Below are positions 27,374-38,118 of a stretch of DNA of 64,000 nt, piece by piece. This DNA comes from Xaviernesmea oryzae (GTDB taxonomy: Bacteria > Pseudomonadota > Alphaproteobacteria > Rhizobiales > Rhizobiaceae). Position 1 is the first letter of the stretch. Each line of letters begins with the position of its first letter. The stretch covers positions 142,508 to 206,507 of the forward strand of contig NZ_FOAM01000011.1 in assembly GCF_900109605.1 (NCBI RefSeq), in the 5' to 3' direction. The translations under genes were made by a program, and so were the position numbers. Below the pieces are notes generated by a model that made no database searches, was not told the origin of the DNA, and saw only the letters and a program-made list of their open reading frames with translations.

Positions 27374-28834
27374 ATGTCTCAAGCCCTGACCGTTTTCCCG
27401 GCCTTCTTCCGTGTCGCACGGAAGCCTGTTGCCGTGTTCGGAAACGGCGACGAGGCCTACGCCAAGATCCGCCTGCTTTTGAACACCGAGGCGCGACTGA
27501 TCGCTTATTCGGATGCGCCCGAGGCCGATTATGCTGCCTTTCTCGCGGAGCGCGGGATCGAGCGGGTGCCTGAGCGTTTCGCGCCGCATCAGGTGGAGGG
27601 TATGACACTGGTTTTCGCCGCAACCGGCGATGCAGGTCTCGATCAGGCGATCGTCGCTGCCGCGCGCGCGGCCAAGGTCCCGGCCAATGCGGTGGACCAA
27701 CCCGACTGGTGCGATTTCATCACGCCCGCGCTGGTCAATCGCGCGCCGGTGGCCGTGGCCATCGGCACGGAAGGGGCGGGGCCTGTGCTGGCGCAGATGA
27801 TCCGCGCACGCATCGACCAGATGCTGCCGCCGTCTCTCGGCGCCCTCGCCAGCTTGGCGGCAGCCTATCGCCATGCGGTCGACCGTCTCTTGCCACGCGG
27901 GAGCGCCCGGCGCATCTACTGGCGCAATTTCTTCTCGGGCCCAGTTGCCGATGCCGTGGCTGGTGGCGATCTCTCGGCCGCGCGCCGCACCGCGACGCGG
28001 CTTTTGAAAAGCCCGGAAGCGGCTGAGGGGCGTGTCTGGCTGGTGGGGGCGGGCCCTGGCGCGGAAGATCTGCTGACGCTGCGTGCCCAGCGCGTGATGA
28101 TGGAGGCCGATGTGCTCGTCTATGATGCGCTGGTGCCGCAAGCTATCGTCGATATGGGCCGGCGCGATGCCGAGCGGATAGCTGTCGGCAAGCGCAAGGG
28201 CTGTCATTCCAAGTCCCAGAGCGCGATCAACCAGCTTCTGGTTCGCCTGGGCCGTGAGGGCAAGCGGGTCGTGCGGCTGAAATCCGGTGATCCGTTGGTC
28301 TATGGCCGCGCGGGCGAGGAAATGGCCGCCTTGCGCGAGGCGGGCATCGGCTACGAGATCGTGCCCGGCATCACCTCGGCTTTGGCTGCGGCCGCCGATT
28401 TCGAACTGCCGCTCACCTTGCGCGGCGTGGCCTCCTCGCTTGTCTTTACGACCGGTCATGACCTGACCGGCGCGGTGCTGCCGGACTGGGCGCGGCTGGC
28501 GGTGTCCGGCGCGTCCGTGGCCGTTTATATGGGCCGGACGGTGGCCGCATCCGTCGCCGCTCGCCTGGCCGAGGCCGGCCTGCCGCGCGAGACGCCGGTG
28601 GCGGTCGTGGAAAATGCCAGCCGGGAAAATCGCCGGCTCCTGCATGGAACGCTTGCCGATCTGCCGGACCTGGCCTATCGCGAAGAACTGAGCTGGCCGG
28701 TGATGGTCATCATCGGCGAAGCCGTGGCCGGCGCGAATTTCGACCAGTCGGAGCCTTTGGCGCGCGCCAAGATCGCCAAGTCCGCGCCTCAGGCTGATGC
28801 GGCCAACCAGACGAACGAACGTGTGAGGGCATGA
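27374..28834 (+). CDS. cysG: Siroheme synthase, multifunctional
   Basis: A 486-residue enzyme. The N-terminal part (about 1-200) is the precorrin-2 dehydrogenase/ferrochelatase module with its NAD-binding start VAVFGNGDEAYAKIRLLL. The C-terminal part (about 220-460) is the uroporphyrinogen III C-methyltransferase with VGAGPGAEDLLTLRA, RLKSGDPLVYGRAGEE and VPGITSA. It makes siroheme, the cofactor of the sulfite reductase encoded two genes later. The ATG at 27374 begins at the conserved N-terminus. Genes cysG, DUF2849, cysI and DUF934 are tightly packed on one strand. Confidence 0.95.
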   Translation: MSQALTVFPAFFRVARKPVAVFGNGDEAYAKIRLLLNTEARLIAYSDAPEADYAAFLAERGIERVPERFAPHQVEGMTLVFAATGDAGLDQAIVAAARAAKVPANAVDQPDWCDFITPALVNRAPVAVAIGTEGAGPVLAQMIRARIDQMLPPSLGALASLAAAYRHAVDRLLPRGSARRIYWRNFFSGPVADAVAGGDLSAARRTATRLLKSPEAAEGRVWLVGAGPGAEDLLTLRAQRVMMEADVLVYDALVPQAIVDMGRRDAERIAVGKRKGCHSKSQSAINQLLVRLGREGKRVVRLKSGDPLVYGRAGEEMAALREAGIGYEIVPGITSALAAAADFELPLTLRGVASSLVFTTGHDLTGAVLPDWARLAVSGASVAVYMGRTVAASVAARLAEAGLPRETPVAVVENASRENRRLLHGTLADLPDLAYREELSWPVMVIIGEAVAGANFDQSEPLARAKIAKSAPQADAANQTNERVRA

Positions 28835-28835
28835 G

Positions 28836-29150
28836 ATGAGCGACAAGGTCTTGACCGCGAACCGCCTTTCGGACGGCATTTCCGTCTGGCTCGATGCCTC
28901 CGGGCAATGGGTGGAAGATCTCCAGAGCGCTTTCGTCGCCCGCCATGCCGAGGCCGTTTCTGCGCTGGAAGCGACCGGCACAGCTGCTTTTGCCGACAAT
29001 AAGGTGGTTGACGTCAACGTCATCGAGATCGAAGAAAAGGACGGCCTGCTGCGCCCTCTGCGCCTGCGCGAGCGCATCCGCGCCGAGGGGCCGACGATCG
29101 ACTATGCGCCGGGCTATCGCGGGCTTCTGGGTCCGTTCGAAGCCGCCTGA
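28836..29150 (+). CDS. DUF2849 protein of the sulfite reductase operon
   Basis: A 104-residue protein (MSDKVLTANRLSDGISVWLDASGQW at its start) matching the DUF2849 family, found next to cysI in alphaproteobacteria. It starts 1 bp after the cysG stop codon and ends 18 bp before cysI. No catalytic motif or cysteine cluster is visible. The context suggests an accessory role in sulfite reduction, such as electron delivery or assembly, but this is inference. Confidence 0.85.
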   Translation: MSDKVLTANRLSDGISVWLDASGQWVEDLQSAFVARHAEAVSALEATGTAAFADNKVVDVNVIEIEEKDGLLRPLRLRERIRAEGPTIDYAPGYRGLLGPFEAA

Positions 29151-29168
29151 GGAAGAGAAGACAGTTTC

Positions 29169-30839
<1,671 letters not shown>

Positions 30840-30850
30840 CGGAATCGACC

Positions 30851-31357
30851 ATGAGCAAGACGCCAAAGATCTGGAACGAGACCGGCTTCGTCAGCGACGA
30901 TCCCTGGGTGATCGAGACCGAGGAAACGAGAGCCGGAACCAATGAGCGGTCTCTGCTGCCGCTCGCGGCTTTCCTGGAAAAGGCCAAGGCCGGCGAAAGC
31001 GAACTCGGTGTGTTGATTGCGCCTGCCGACGACGTGTCCGAGCTTCAGCCCTTTCTCGATCGGATCGCCTTGGTCGCTCTGTCCTTCCCGGCGTTCAATG
31101 ACGGGCGCGGCTTCAGCCATGCGTCGCTGCTGCGCAGCCGGCTTGGCTATTCCGGCGAACTACGTGCGGTCGGCGATGTGCTGATCGACCAGATACCCCT
31201 GATGCTGCGTTGCGGCATTACCAGTGTTGCTGTGACCAATGCGACCGCGATCCGACGGCTTGAGGAAAACTGTCTGCCCGGCATCGCGCATCACTATCAG
31301 CCGACTGCCAAGCCAGCTGCCAGGAGTGGAGGCTATAGCTGGCGACGCGTGTCCTGA
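30851..31357 (+). CDS. DUF934 protein of the sulfite reductase operon
   Basis: A 168-residue protein of the DUF934 family, which accompanies cysI in many proteobacteria. Conserved blocks are FPAFNDGRGFSHASLLRSRLGYSGELRAVGDVLIDQIPLMLRCG and the tail ending GGYSWRRVS. It is thought to be an oxidoreductase-associated or assembly factor; the biochemistry is unsettled. The ATG at 30851 is 11 bp after the cysI stop; a GTG at 30836 overlapping the cysI stop is possible. Confidence 0.87.
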   Translation: MSKTPKIWNETGFVSDDPWVIETEETRAGTNERSLLPLAAFLEKAKAGESELGVLIAPADDVSELQPFLDRIALVALSFPAFNDGRGFSHASLLRSRLGYSGELRAVGDVLIDQIPLMLRCGITSVAVTNATAIRRLEENCLPGIAHHYQPTAKPAARSGGYSWRRVS

Positions 31358-31640
31358 TCGGTGCTTGGCCGGATCGCTTCATGCGGTTTGGCAGGGTTTC
31401 GCGAGGCAGGATGTGGATGAGGGCTGGAAGGGAACGTGTCGCGCGACAGGCTATTTTCACGGCCTGACCATGCTTTCGCTGTTGCGAAGCGGGTTGGCGC
31501 GGCCATATTGACGTAAAGCTCAGCGCGTCGGCGCCAGGGCGCAGCCAAGGCTTGCTCAAGAGGAGAAACCTCCTCGAGCGGGCAGGCGGCGGACCGGGCG
31601 GCGAAAGGCCGGAGCGAACCACTGAAGGATCGACATCGAC

Positions 31641-32453
31641 ATGAATGCTCCGGCCAAGACCGAAGACTTCGCCGCCAACATTCCGGCTGGCGTGTTTGCC
31701 GAAACCGTCACCGAGGTGCAGCACTATACCGACCGGCTGTTCCGCTTCCGCATGACCCGGCCGGAAAGCTTCCGCTTCCGGTCTGGCGAATTCGCCATGA
31801 TCGGCCTGATGGTCGAGGGGAAGCCGATCTATCGCGCCTATTCCATTGCCAGCCCGGCCTGGGACGAGGAGCTTGAATTCTTTTCGATCAAGGTGCCGGA
31901 TGGGCCGCTCACCTCGCATCTCCAGGCGATCAAGCCCGGCGATACGGTTCTGATGCGCAAGAAGCCGACCGGGACGCTAGTGCTCGACGCGCTGACCCCC
32001 GGCCGTCGCCTGTTCATGTTCTCCACCGGGACCGGCGTTGCGCCCTTCGCCAGCCTGATCCGCGAGCCGGAAACCTTCGAAAAATTCGAGGAGATCATCC
32101 TCACGCACACCACGCGCGAAGTGGCCGAACTCACCTATGGTCTCGATCTCGTCGAGGAGATCCGCAACCATGAATTCCTGGCGGAACTGGTCGGCGACAA
32201 GCTGCGCTATTATCCCACTGTGACGCGCGAAGCCTTTGAGAAGACGGGCCGAATCACGGATCTCATCCGCACTGGTGCGTTTTTCGCCGATCTCGGACTT
32301 GAGGGCTTCGACCCCGCCGTTGATCGGGCGATGATCTGCGGCTCGTCCGAAATGCTGAAGGAAACAAAAGAACTGCTCGAAGCAGCCGGCCTGACGGAAG
32401 GTGCCAACAACAAGCCCGGCGAATTCGTGATCGAGCGCGCCTTCGTCGGCTAG
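31641..32453 (+). CDS. fpr: Ferredoxin--NADP reductase
   Basis: A 270-residue FAD protein. RAYSIAS (about 72-78) binds FAD, and STGTGVAPFASLIR and MICGSSEMLKETKELLE belong to the NADP-binding half; the C-terminus ends in the family-typical FVIERAFVG. It transfers electrons between NADPH and ferredoxin or flavodoxin and likely supplies CysI as well as oxidative-stress defence. A 283-bp gap with an AGGAG/CTCCT hairpin separates it from DUF934, so it may have its own promoter. Confidence 0.94.
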   Translation: MNAPAKTEDFAANIPAGVFAETVTEVQHYTDRLFRFRMTRPESFRFRSGEFAMIGLMVEGKPIYRAYSIASPAWDEELEFFSIKVPDGPLTSHLQAIKPGDTVLMRKKPTGTLVLDALTPGRRLFMFSTGTGVAPFASLIREPETFEKFEEIILTHTTREVAELTYGLDLVEEIRNHEFLAELVGDKLRYYPTVTREAFEKTGRITDLIRTGAFFADLGLEGFDPAVDRAMICGSSEMLKETKELLEAAGLTEGANNKPGEFVIERAFVG

Positions 32454-33216
32454 CGCCTCGCATAAGAAAGTGGGGAAGAGGTTCGGGAAAAATCCGATGC
32501 AAGAACAACGACTCCAGAGCATCGGATCAATGACGATCACAGGACACGCCGCAAGTGGTTTGCTGGCGATGTCCTCGCTGATTTTAGGTTGCAAGGTTCT
32601 CTTCTGCACAATTTTTCGGTGAGCTTAAACTCTCCTCGACGTCATCCTCGGGCTTGTCCCGAGGATCTGCTGACCTCCATAAAGTCAAGCCGTTGTAGAT
32701 GCTCGGGACAAGCCATAAGCATGACCATCAGAGAGGTTTGGCCCTCTTTGGCGGATCTCTTCATTACACGCTTTATCATTTTGAGAAGTGGCCCCGCGGT
32801 CGGGTCCGCTTCTTTCAGCTTGATGATGCAATGCGCCGTGTCTTATGCGCCGTCCTTGGGTTGATGCAGGGACAGGCGGCAAAGAAAGCCAATTTGACGG
32901 CAAAGCGTTCTGAGGCAATCCTTGAGAACGGATGAAGAGCGCGTCATCAACTGTGTTTGAATGCAAGCGAAACGCTTCACCGTCTTGTCTCAAGAGATTT
33001 CGTTGAGACAAGGCGGTGCGTCATTTTATGCGATGTGCTTTGAAAATTAGCCGCAACAAGGCATATGCCTCTCTGCACTCGCTTATAGTCGCAGTGCCAG
33101 CTGGCTCAAGGCTTCGGCCATAGAGACCCGATCCGCACCGGGTCCGCATCGTTCACCTTTCGAATAACCACGATGATCGGCGTCATCCCGGTCCGCACGG
33201 ACTTGACGTGCCGGCG
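32454..33216. other. Gene-poor intergenic region, 763 bp
   Basis: This stretch holds the palindromic repeat copy B (32637-32725) and otherwise no gene I can support. A 78-codon frame at 32699-32935 lacks a ribosome-binding site and begins inside the repeat. Short GGTCCGCA-containing near-repeats occur around 33125-33205. The region looks like decayed or purely intergenic DNA. Confidence 0.5.
32637..32725. repeat. Imperfect palindromic intergenic repeat, copy B
   Basis: The left arm contains GTCATCCTCGGGCTTGTCCC and GAGGATC; the right arm contains GATGCTCGGGACAAGCC. The arms pair as an 88-bp imperfect palindrome and the left arm folds on itself (CCTCGGG/CCCGAGG). It shares its arm sequence with copy A at 416-503. 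It appears to be a rhizobial dispersed palindromic element. Confidence 0.6.
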
Positions 33217-33636
33217 TCACTCGTCGCGATAAACCTTTTCACGCCGCTCGTGACGCTCCTGCGCCTCGATCGACAGCGTGGCGATCGGGCGGGCGTCGAG
33301 GCGCTTGAGGCCGATCGGCTCGCCTGTTTCCTCGCAATAGCCATATGTGCCTTCGTCCAGGCGCTGCAGGGCCGCGTCGATCTTGGAGATCAGCTTGCGC
33401 TGGCGGTCCCGGGCGCGCAGTTCGATAGCGCGGTCGGTTTCAGACGAAGCCCGGTCTGCAAGATCAGGGTGGTTGGCGCTTTCTTCAGCCAGATGGCCCA
33501 GCGTCTCGCGCGCCTCACGCAGGATGTCATTCTTCCAGGCATTCAGTTTGGCTCGGAAATAGGCCCGCTGATTGCCATTCATGAATTCATCGTCTTCTGA
33601 CAGCACGTAGGAACTAAGATCGATCTTCTCACTCAA
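33217..33636 (-). CDS. dksA: RNA polymerase-binding transcription factor DksA, cysteine-poor type
   Basis: A 139-residue DksA with the coiled-coil domain (NQRAYFRAKLNAWKNDILRE ... DRASSETDRAIELRARDRQRKLISKIDAAL) and the C-terminal finger fold (YGYCEETGEPIGLKRLDARPIATLSIEAQ). Only one of the four usual zinc cysteines remains, as in other alphaproteobacterial DksA proteins. It binds the RNA polymerase secondary channel and works with ppGpp to tune rRNA and biosynthetic promoters. The start is taken as TTG at 33636, giving MSEKIDLSSYVLSEDDEF, because GGGAGAA lies 5 nt upstream; an ATG at 33657 is less well supported. Confidence 0.92.
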   Translation of the reverse strand: MSEKIDLSSYVLSEDDEFMNGNQRAYFRAKLNAWKNDILREARETLGHLAEESANHPDLADRASSETDRAIELRARDRQRKLISKIDAALQRLDEGTYGYCEETGEPIGLKRLDARPIATLSIEAQERHERREKVYRDE

Positions 33637-33986
33637 CGCGATTCTCCCGAAGAACATCTCATGTGCGCGGTGTATAGACCCACAACCGAAGCGATTCAAG
33701 CCTCGCAAGCAACCGCTGGAACAAGCAGGGCTTTGCCAAAAACTCAGGCTAAGGAGCTAATATTTCATCAAAATTAAGGTTTAGTGACAGTAAGGCCATC
33801 CAGACGCCCTAGCGAAACGCAAGGAGAACATGGTCAATCCCTAGAATCTGCTGGCGTCGCGCGGCCCGATGGATCGATGGCCTGTCAAGGGCCTGCCTAA
33901 AATTCAGCCGGAATAAACTTGTGTGAGGCTGTATTTGGCGTTTTCCCGGCCTTGCTCTTGATATCCAGATCAAGGCGGCGGAACCT
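33637..33986. other. Divergent region between dksA and the SixA-like gene
   Basis: About 350 bp. A consensus ribosome-binding site (AAGGAG at 33821) is followed by a four-codon reading frame Met-Val-Asn-Pro-stop at 33830-33844. This could be a minimal upstream ORF or the scar of a disrupted small gene. No other gene is seen. Confidence 0.4.
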
Positions 33987-34547
33987 GTGCAGGTCGCCGC
34001 TTTCCCGAGGATCGTCTTGTCTCTGCCTTCCGCTGCCGCTCCTGCCTTTCGCCTGTTCCTGCTTCGTCATGCCCGCGCCGCGCCTGCCCAGCCCGGCCAG
34101 CGCGATCGCGAACGGCCACTCGATGCCGTCGGAAAAGTCGATGCGGCCAATCTGGCGCTTCGGCTCGGCGGCCTCGGCGTCCTGCCCAAAATCATCCTGA
34201 CGTCGCCAGCCCGGCGCTGCCGCCAGACGGTCATTCCTCTCCAAGGCTCTGCCGAGGAGGATCTGCCTGTTCATGTCGTCGAGGGCTTTTACTCAGGCGG
34301 GGCGGAGGTTTATATCCATGCGACCGCGGCCCAGAATGTCGATGCCGTGCTCCTGTGCGGGCACAATCCGGTGATGGAAGAGCTGTTTCGCAGCCTTGCC
34401 GGGCAGGGCCTGCCGCCGGGCTCTTATGATCACGGCTATCCGCCGGCCGGGCTTGCCGTGTTCGAGTTCGACCAGCCGCCGGTCCCGGGGCAAACCGGGC
34501 GGCTTGTCCATTGGCTCGATCCGCATGGCGAACCGCCTATCGCCTGA
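33987..34547 (+). CDS. SixA-like histidine phosphatase
   Basis: A 186-residue histidine-phosphatase superfamily protein. RLFLLRHARA (about 22-31) is the catalytic RHG-like block with the nucleophilic histidine, and LLCGHNPVMEELFRSL carries the second active-site histidine. SixA-type enzymes dephosphorylate phosphohistidine on Hpt domains or the PTS; the substrate here is unknown. The start is uncertain: a GTG at 33987 follows GGCGGCGG, but a TTG at 34017 lies closer to the fold. Confidence 0.75.
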   Translation: MQVAAFPRIVLSLPSAAAPAFRLFLLRHARAAPAQPGQRDRERPLDAVGKVDAANLALRLGGLGVLPKIILTSPARRCRQTVIPLQGSAEEDLPVHVVEGFYSGGAEVYIHATAAQNVDAVLLCGHNPVMEELFRSLAGQGLPPGSYDHGYPPAGLAVFEFDQPPVPGQTGRLVHWLDPHGEPPIA

Positions 34548-34679
34548 GCATCCGTGCCCTGCCTGCACAGGCCGGCGCCGCTCCCCCTTCCATGGCGGGA
34601 TGGCCATGCCTATATCGCTTTTCGATGAAATCCTCCGAGCATCCCGTTGCGGAGGCTCTGATATCGGAGAGCGTGCCGC

Positions 34680-36149
34680 TTGTCGTCCTTCCTGTCCCGT
34701 TTCGCAGACGACGCGCTGATTGCGCTCGACACGTTTTCAGACCGAACCGCCGGCCTGATGCATCCCAGTCTCAGGCTCGGGGTGACCGGTCTTTCGCGCG
34801 CGGGCAAGACCGTTTTCATCTCGTCGCTCGTCCATAATCTTTTGAATGGCGGGCGCCTGCCGGTGTTCGAAGCTGTTCGATCGGGACGTGTCTCGAAGAT
34901 CCGCCTGGCACCGCAGCCGGACGATGCCGTGCCACGGTTTCAATATGAGGACCATATCGCCGCGCTGGTGCGCGATCGCATCTGGCCGGATTCCACCCGG
35001 GCGATCTCGCAGATCCGCCTGACGCTGGATTATGAGAGCGCCAGCGGCTGGGGGCGGATGTTTTCGCGCGGCGAGCTGTCGATCGATATCGTCGATTATC
35101 CCGGCGAATGGCTTCTCGATCTGCCGCTCCTGTCGCAGGATTTTCGCGCTTTCAGCGCCCAGACCTGGGAGCGGGCGGAAAAAGGCGTGCGGGCCGAATT
35201 GTCTCGCGACTGGCGGGATCGGGCAAAAGCCGCTGCTCTGTCGGGCCCGGCGGAGGAACTGACAGCCAGGGCCTTGGCTGAAAGCTTCACCACCTATCTC
35301 CGGGCCTGCCGCAGCGATGAGCGCGCGCTCTCCATTCTGCCGCCCGGCCGCTTCCTCATGCCGGGCGATCTCGAGGGCTCGCCGGCGCTGACCTTCTCGC
35401 CTCTGCCGTTGCCGCCGGAAGGACGGGCGGAGCCGGGCTCGCTCTGGGCGATGATGGAGCGCCGCTATGAGGCCTATAAGACCCATGTGGTCAAACCCTT
35501 CTTCCGCGAGCATTTTGCCCGGATCGACCGGCAGATCGTGTTGATCGATGCCCTGACCGCGATCAATCGCGGGGCGGAAGCGGTTGCCGACCTGGAAGAG
35601 GCGCTGGCCGAGGTTCTGGCCTGCTTCCGGCCGGGGCTGAATTCCTTTCTGTCGTCCTTCCTGACACGGCGGATCGACAAGGTGCTGATCGCCGCCACCA
35701 AGGCGGACCATCTGCATCATGAATCGCACGATCGGTTGGAGCGGATCACCGCGCGGCTGGTGCAGCGCGCGGCCGATCGCATTGGCATGGCTGGCGCGGG
35801 GCTCGAGGTGATGGCGCTGGCCGCCGTGCGGGCAACGCGCGAGGCGACAGTGGAGGAGGGCGGCGCCAAGCTGCCTGTCATCGTCGGCGTTCCCATGTCA
35901 GGGGAAACAATCGACGGTCAGGTTTTCGATGGCAAGCGCCGCACGGCGATCTTTCCAGGCGACCTGCCTGCCAATCCGGATCTGCTGTTTATGCCCGTTG
36001 ATGCCGGTCGGCCCGCTGAGCTACCCCTCAATTTCGTGCGCTTTCGCCCGCCCGAGATCGAGGAGACCGGCGGCGGGCTGAAGCTGTCCGTTCCCCATAT
36101 CCGCCTCGACCGTGCCATGCAGTTCCTGTTCGGAGATCGTCTCGCATGA
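34680..36149 (+). CDS. YcjX family GTPase-like protein
   Basis: A 489-residue P-loop protein of the YcjX (DUF463) family. Walker A is GLSRAGKTVFISSL at about residues 37-50; DIVDYPGEWLLDLPLL is a switch/Walker B-like block and AATKADHL a guanine-specificity-like motif. The family is stress-linked and nearly always paired with YcjF, as here. The only reasonable start is a TTG at 34680 preceded by GGAGA. The gene overlaps ycjF by 4 bp (ATGA), so the two are translationally coupled. Confidence 0.85.
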   Translation: MSSFLSRFADDALIALDTFSDRTAGLMHPSLRLGVTGLSRAGKTVFISSLVHNLLNGGRLPVFEAVRSGRVSKIRLAPQPDDAVPRFQYEDHIAALVRDRIWPDSTRAISQIRLTLDYESASGWGRMFSRGELSIDIVDYPGEWLLDLPLLSQDFRAFSAQTWERAEKGVRAELSRDWRDRAKAAALSGPAEELTARALAESFTTYLRACRSDERALSILPPGRFLMPGDLEGSPALTFSPLPLPPEGRAEPGSLWAMMERRYEAYKTHVVKPFFREHFARIDRQIVLIDALTAINRGAEAVADLEEALAEVLACFRPGLNSFLSSFLTRRIDKVLIAATKADHLHHESHDRLERITARLVQRAADRIGMAGAGLEVMALAAVRATREATVEEGGAKLPVIVGVPMSGETIDGQVFDGKRRTAIFPGDLPANPDLLFMPVDAGRPAELPLNFVRFRPPEIEETGGGLKLSVPHIRLDRAMQFLFGDRLA

Positions 36150-37204
36150 CAAGCGAACCGCCCCGCCGCCCCGCTGCCTTCTCGCTGGAGCCGGATGCTT
36201 CCAGACCCGAAACGCCGCCCGCCGCCGCCCGCCGCCCCGCCGCCTTCGATGAAGGCGTCCAGCTGACCTTGCCGGCCGAGGACCCATTTGCGGAGACGAC
36301 GCTGCCGCTGGAGCCGATCGAGGTGGCAGAGGCGCGCGTGCTGCCGCGCCGCCGCCGCTTTTCTTTCATCGGCCTGGCATCGGGTGCGCTCGGTGTGCTC
36401 GTCTCGCTGGCGCTCGGTCTGTGGATCGACCAGCTGGTGCGTGATCTGTTCGCGCGCTCGGATGCGCTGGGCATGATCGCCATTGCCGCCGTCGTGCTGT
36501 TGGTGATCGGCGTGCTGACGGTTGCCGGACGCGAGCTCGCCGGCATCTTCCGGCTCGCCAATGTCCAGACGTTGAAGGCGGACGCTCTTGCCGCCGCCAC
36601 CCAGCCAACCGCCGCGCCGGCGCGCAAGGTGGTGGATGCGCTGACAGGGCTTCTCAAAAGCCGCGCGCAGACGGCCGCCGGCCGGGCGGCGCTGAAGGCA
36701 ACCGAGGACGAGATCATCGATGGTCCGCAGCTTCTCGACCTTGCAGAGCGCGAATTGCTGACGGCGCTCGACCGTGATGCGCGGGTGCTGATTCTTGGCG
36801 CAGCCAAGCGTGTGTCGCTTGTGACCGCCGTCAGCCCCCGTGCGCTGGTCGATCTTGGCTATGTCGTTTATGAATCCGCACGGCTGATCCGCGCGGTCGC
36901 TGAACTTTATGGTGCCCGGCCAGGCACGCTCGGCTCTGTCCGCCTGATCCGCGACGTGCTTGCCCACCTCGCCGTCACCGGCTCGATTGCGGCAGGCGAT
37001 AGCCTCGTGCAGCAAGTGCTCGGTCACGGGCTTGCGTCACGGCTTTCGGCGCGCCTGGGCGAGGGGGTGATCAACGGGCTGATGACCGCGCGAATCGGCA
37101 TCGCTGCAATGGATGTCTGCCGGCCCATGCCGTTTCGCGCGCTTCGGCGGCCGGGAATCGGCGACTTCCTCGGGGATCTCACGCCCGGCGAGCGCAAAGT
37201 CTGA
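36146..37204 (+). CDS. YcjF family membrane protein (TIGR01620/DUF697)
   Basis: A 352-residue inner-membrane protein. Residues 1-70 are Pro/Ala-rich and probably disordered. Two transmembrane helices lie at about 72-95 and 109-128, and the C-terminal part (VSLVTAVSPRALVDLGYVVYESARLIRAVAELYGARPG) is the DUF697 domain. It is the usual partner of YcjX. The function of the pair is unsettled; links to envelope stress and phage-shock regulons are reported for the enterobacterial genes. Confidence 0.87.
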   Translation: MTSEPPRRPAAFSLEPDASRPETPPAAARRPAAFDEGVQLTLPAEDPFAETTLPLEPIEVAEARVLPRRRRFSFIGLASGALGVLVSLALGLWIDQLVRDLFARSDALGMIAIAAVVLLVIGVLTVAGRELAGIFRLANVQTLKADALAAATQPTAAPARKVVDALTGLLKSRAQTAAGRAALKATEDEIIDGPQLLDLAERELLTALDRDARVLILGAAKRVSLVTAVSPRALVDLGYVVYESARLIRAVAELYGARPGTLGSVRLIRDVLAHLAVTGSIAAGDSLVQQVLGHGLASRLSARLGEGVINGLMTARIGIAAMDVCRPMPFRALRRPGIGDFLGDLTPGERKV

Positions 37205-37367
37205 AGGCTTTGGCAGCGGCAATCGTGGTGCTGCGCGAGCCCCAATCGGCTTGAGCGACGTCAAAATCCTGAATGTTTTAAGCGGGATAGGGCTCGGATC
37301 TTGTTCTGTCTTCTGCCGGACTAAAGGTTAGGCGGCAGGCTGTGGCGGGCGCTGTCGAAACCAAGCA

Positions 37368-37375
37368 TTAACCAT
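37368..37375 (+). promoter_or_regulatory. CtrA-like half-site TTAACCAT
   Basis: TTAACCAT followed directly by TTAA lies 57 bp before the start of the secreted protein gene at 37432, a plausible promoter position. A short match, so low confidence. Confidence 0.3.
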
Positions 37376-37431
37376 TTAAGTGCCATTGTCTCCAGCAGAT
37401 TTCGAGTTTTATCCTTTCCAAGGAAACGCTG

Positions 37432-37986
37432 ATGCTTCCGCGCCTTTCGACCATCGCGCCCGCCCTGGCCGGCCTTGCGGCCCTTGCCGGCCTTTCCCTT
37501 GCTTCGACGGCCGCAGCGGCGCCTTCGGACCGGGCTTTCTTCCAGTCCGTCAATGGCCAGTGGTCCGGCCCGGGCGAGATCGTCGCCGGCAAATATAAGG
37601 GCACGAAATTCAGCTGCGACCTGACCGGCACGCCGACCGAGGGCAAGGATGCGGGCATCAAGCTCGACGGCTTTTGCCGCGTCGGCGTCTTCAAGCAGCC
37701 GATGTCGGCCACCATCAGCCAGAAGGGCAACAGTTATGGCGGCCGCTTCCTCGATGGCGCCGAGGGCAAGGGGCTGGACATCGTCTCGGGCGTCGTCACC
37801 AAGGATAAGGTCGTCGTCGGCATCAACCGGAAAAAGCTCAATGGTGCGCTGATCGCCCGCCTGCAGGACCCCTCGAGCCTGAACGTCACCATTTCCGTGA
37901 AGGTGGATGATGCGATGATCCCGGTCATCGGCCTCAGCCTCACCCGCCAGGTCGACAATCTCGCCGTCGGTTCGATCAAGCCCTGA
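37432..37986 (+). CDS. Conserved secreted hypothetical protein
   Basis: A 184-residue protein with a clear signal peptide (basic start, hydrophobic stretch LAGLAALAGLSLASTAAAAPS, cleavage near AAA-APS). The mature part contains two cysteines (FSCDLTGTP and GFCRVGVF) that could form a disulfide, and looks all-beta. AAGGAAACGCTG precedes the ATG. I do not recognise a domain. It stands alone between ycjF and the fol genes and ends at a strong hairpin. Confidence 0.7.
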   Translation: MLPRLSTIAPALAGLAALAGLSLASTAAAAPSDRAFFQSVNGQWSGPGEIVAGKYKGTKFSCDLTGTPTEGKDAGIKLDGFCRVGVFKQPMSATISQKGNSYGGRFLDGAEGKGLDIVSGVVTKDKVVVGINRKKLNGALIARLQDPSSLNVTISVKVDDAMIPVIGLSLTRQVDNLAVGSIKP

Positions 37987-38051
37987 CAGGGAGATCTTCT
38001 GTAAGGCCGTATGGCGGTCTCGCCATGCCGACGGCATCCGCTGAACCGTTC

Positions 38052-38088
38052 AAAGCGCGTCAAGGCCGTAAGGTCGCGACGCGCTTTT
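38052..38088. terminator. Bidirectional intrinsic terminator
   Basis: AAAGCGCGTC and GACGCGCTTTT form a perfect 10-bp stem with a 16-nt loop between the convergent secreted protein gene and folK. Confidence 0.75.
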
Positions 38089-38118
38089 GGCCGTTTGAAG
38101 CGCTTTTGGCTCTCTGTG

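Noticed and set aside
32699..32935. 78-codon plus-strand frame in the gene-poor region after fpr
   Set aside because: It starts inside the palindromic repeat, lacks a ribosome-binding site, and its sequence is not recognisable.
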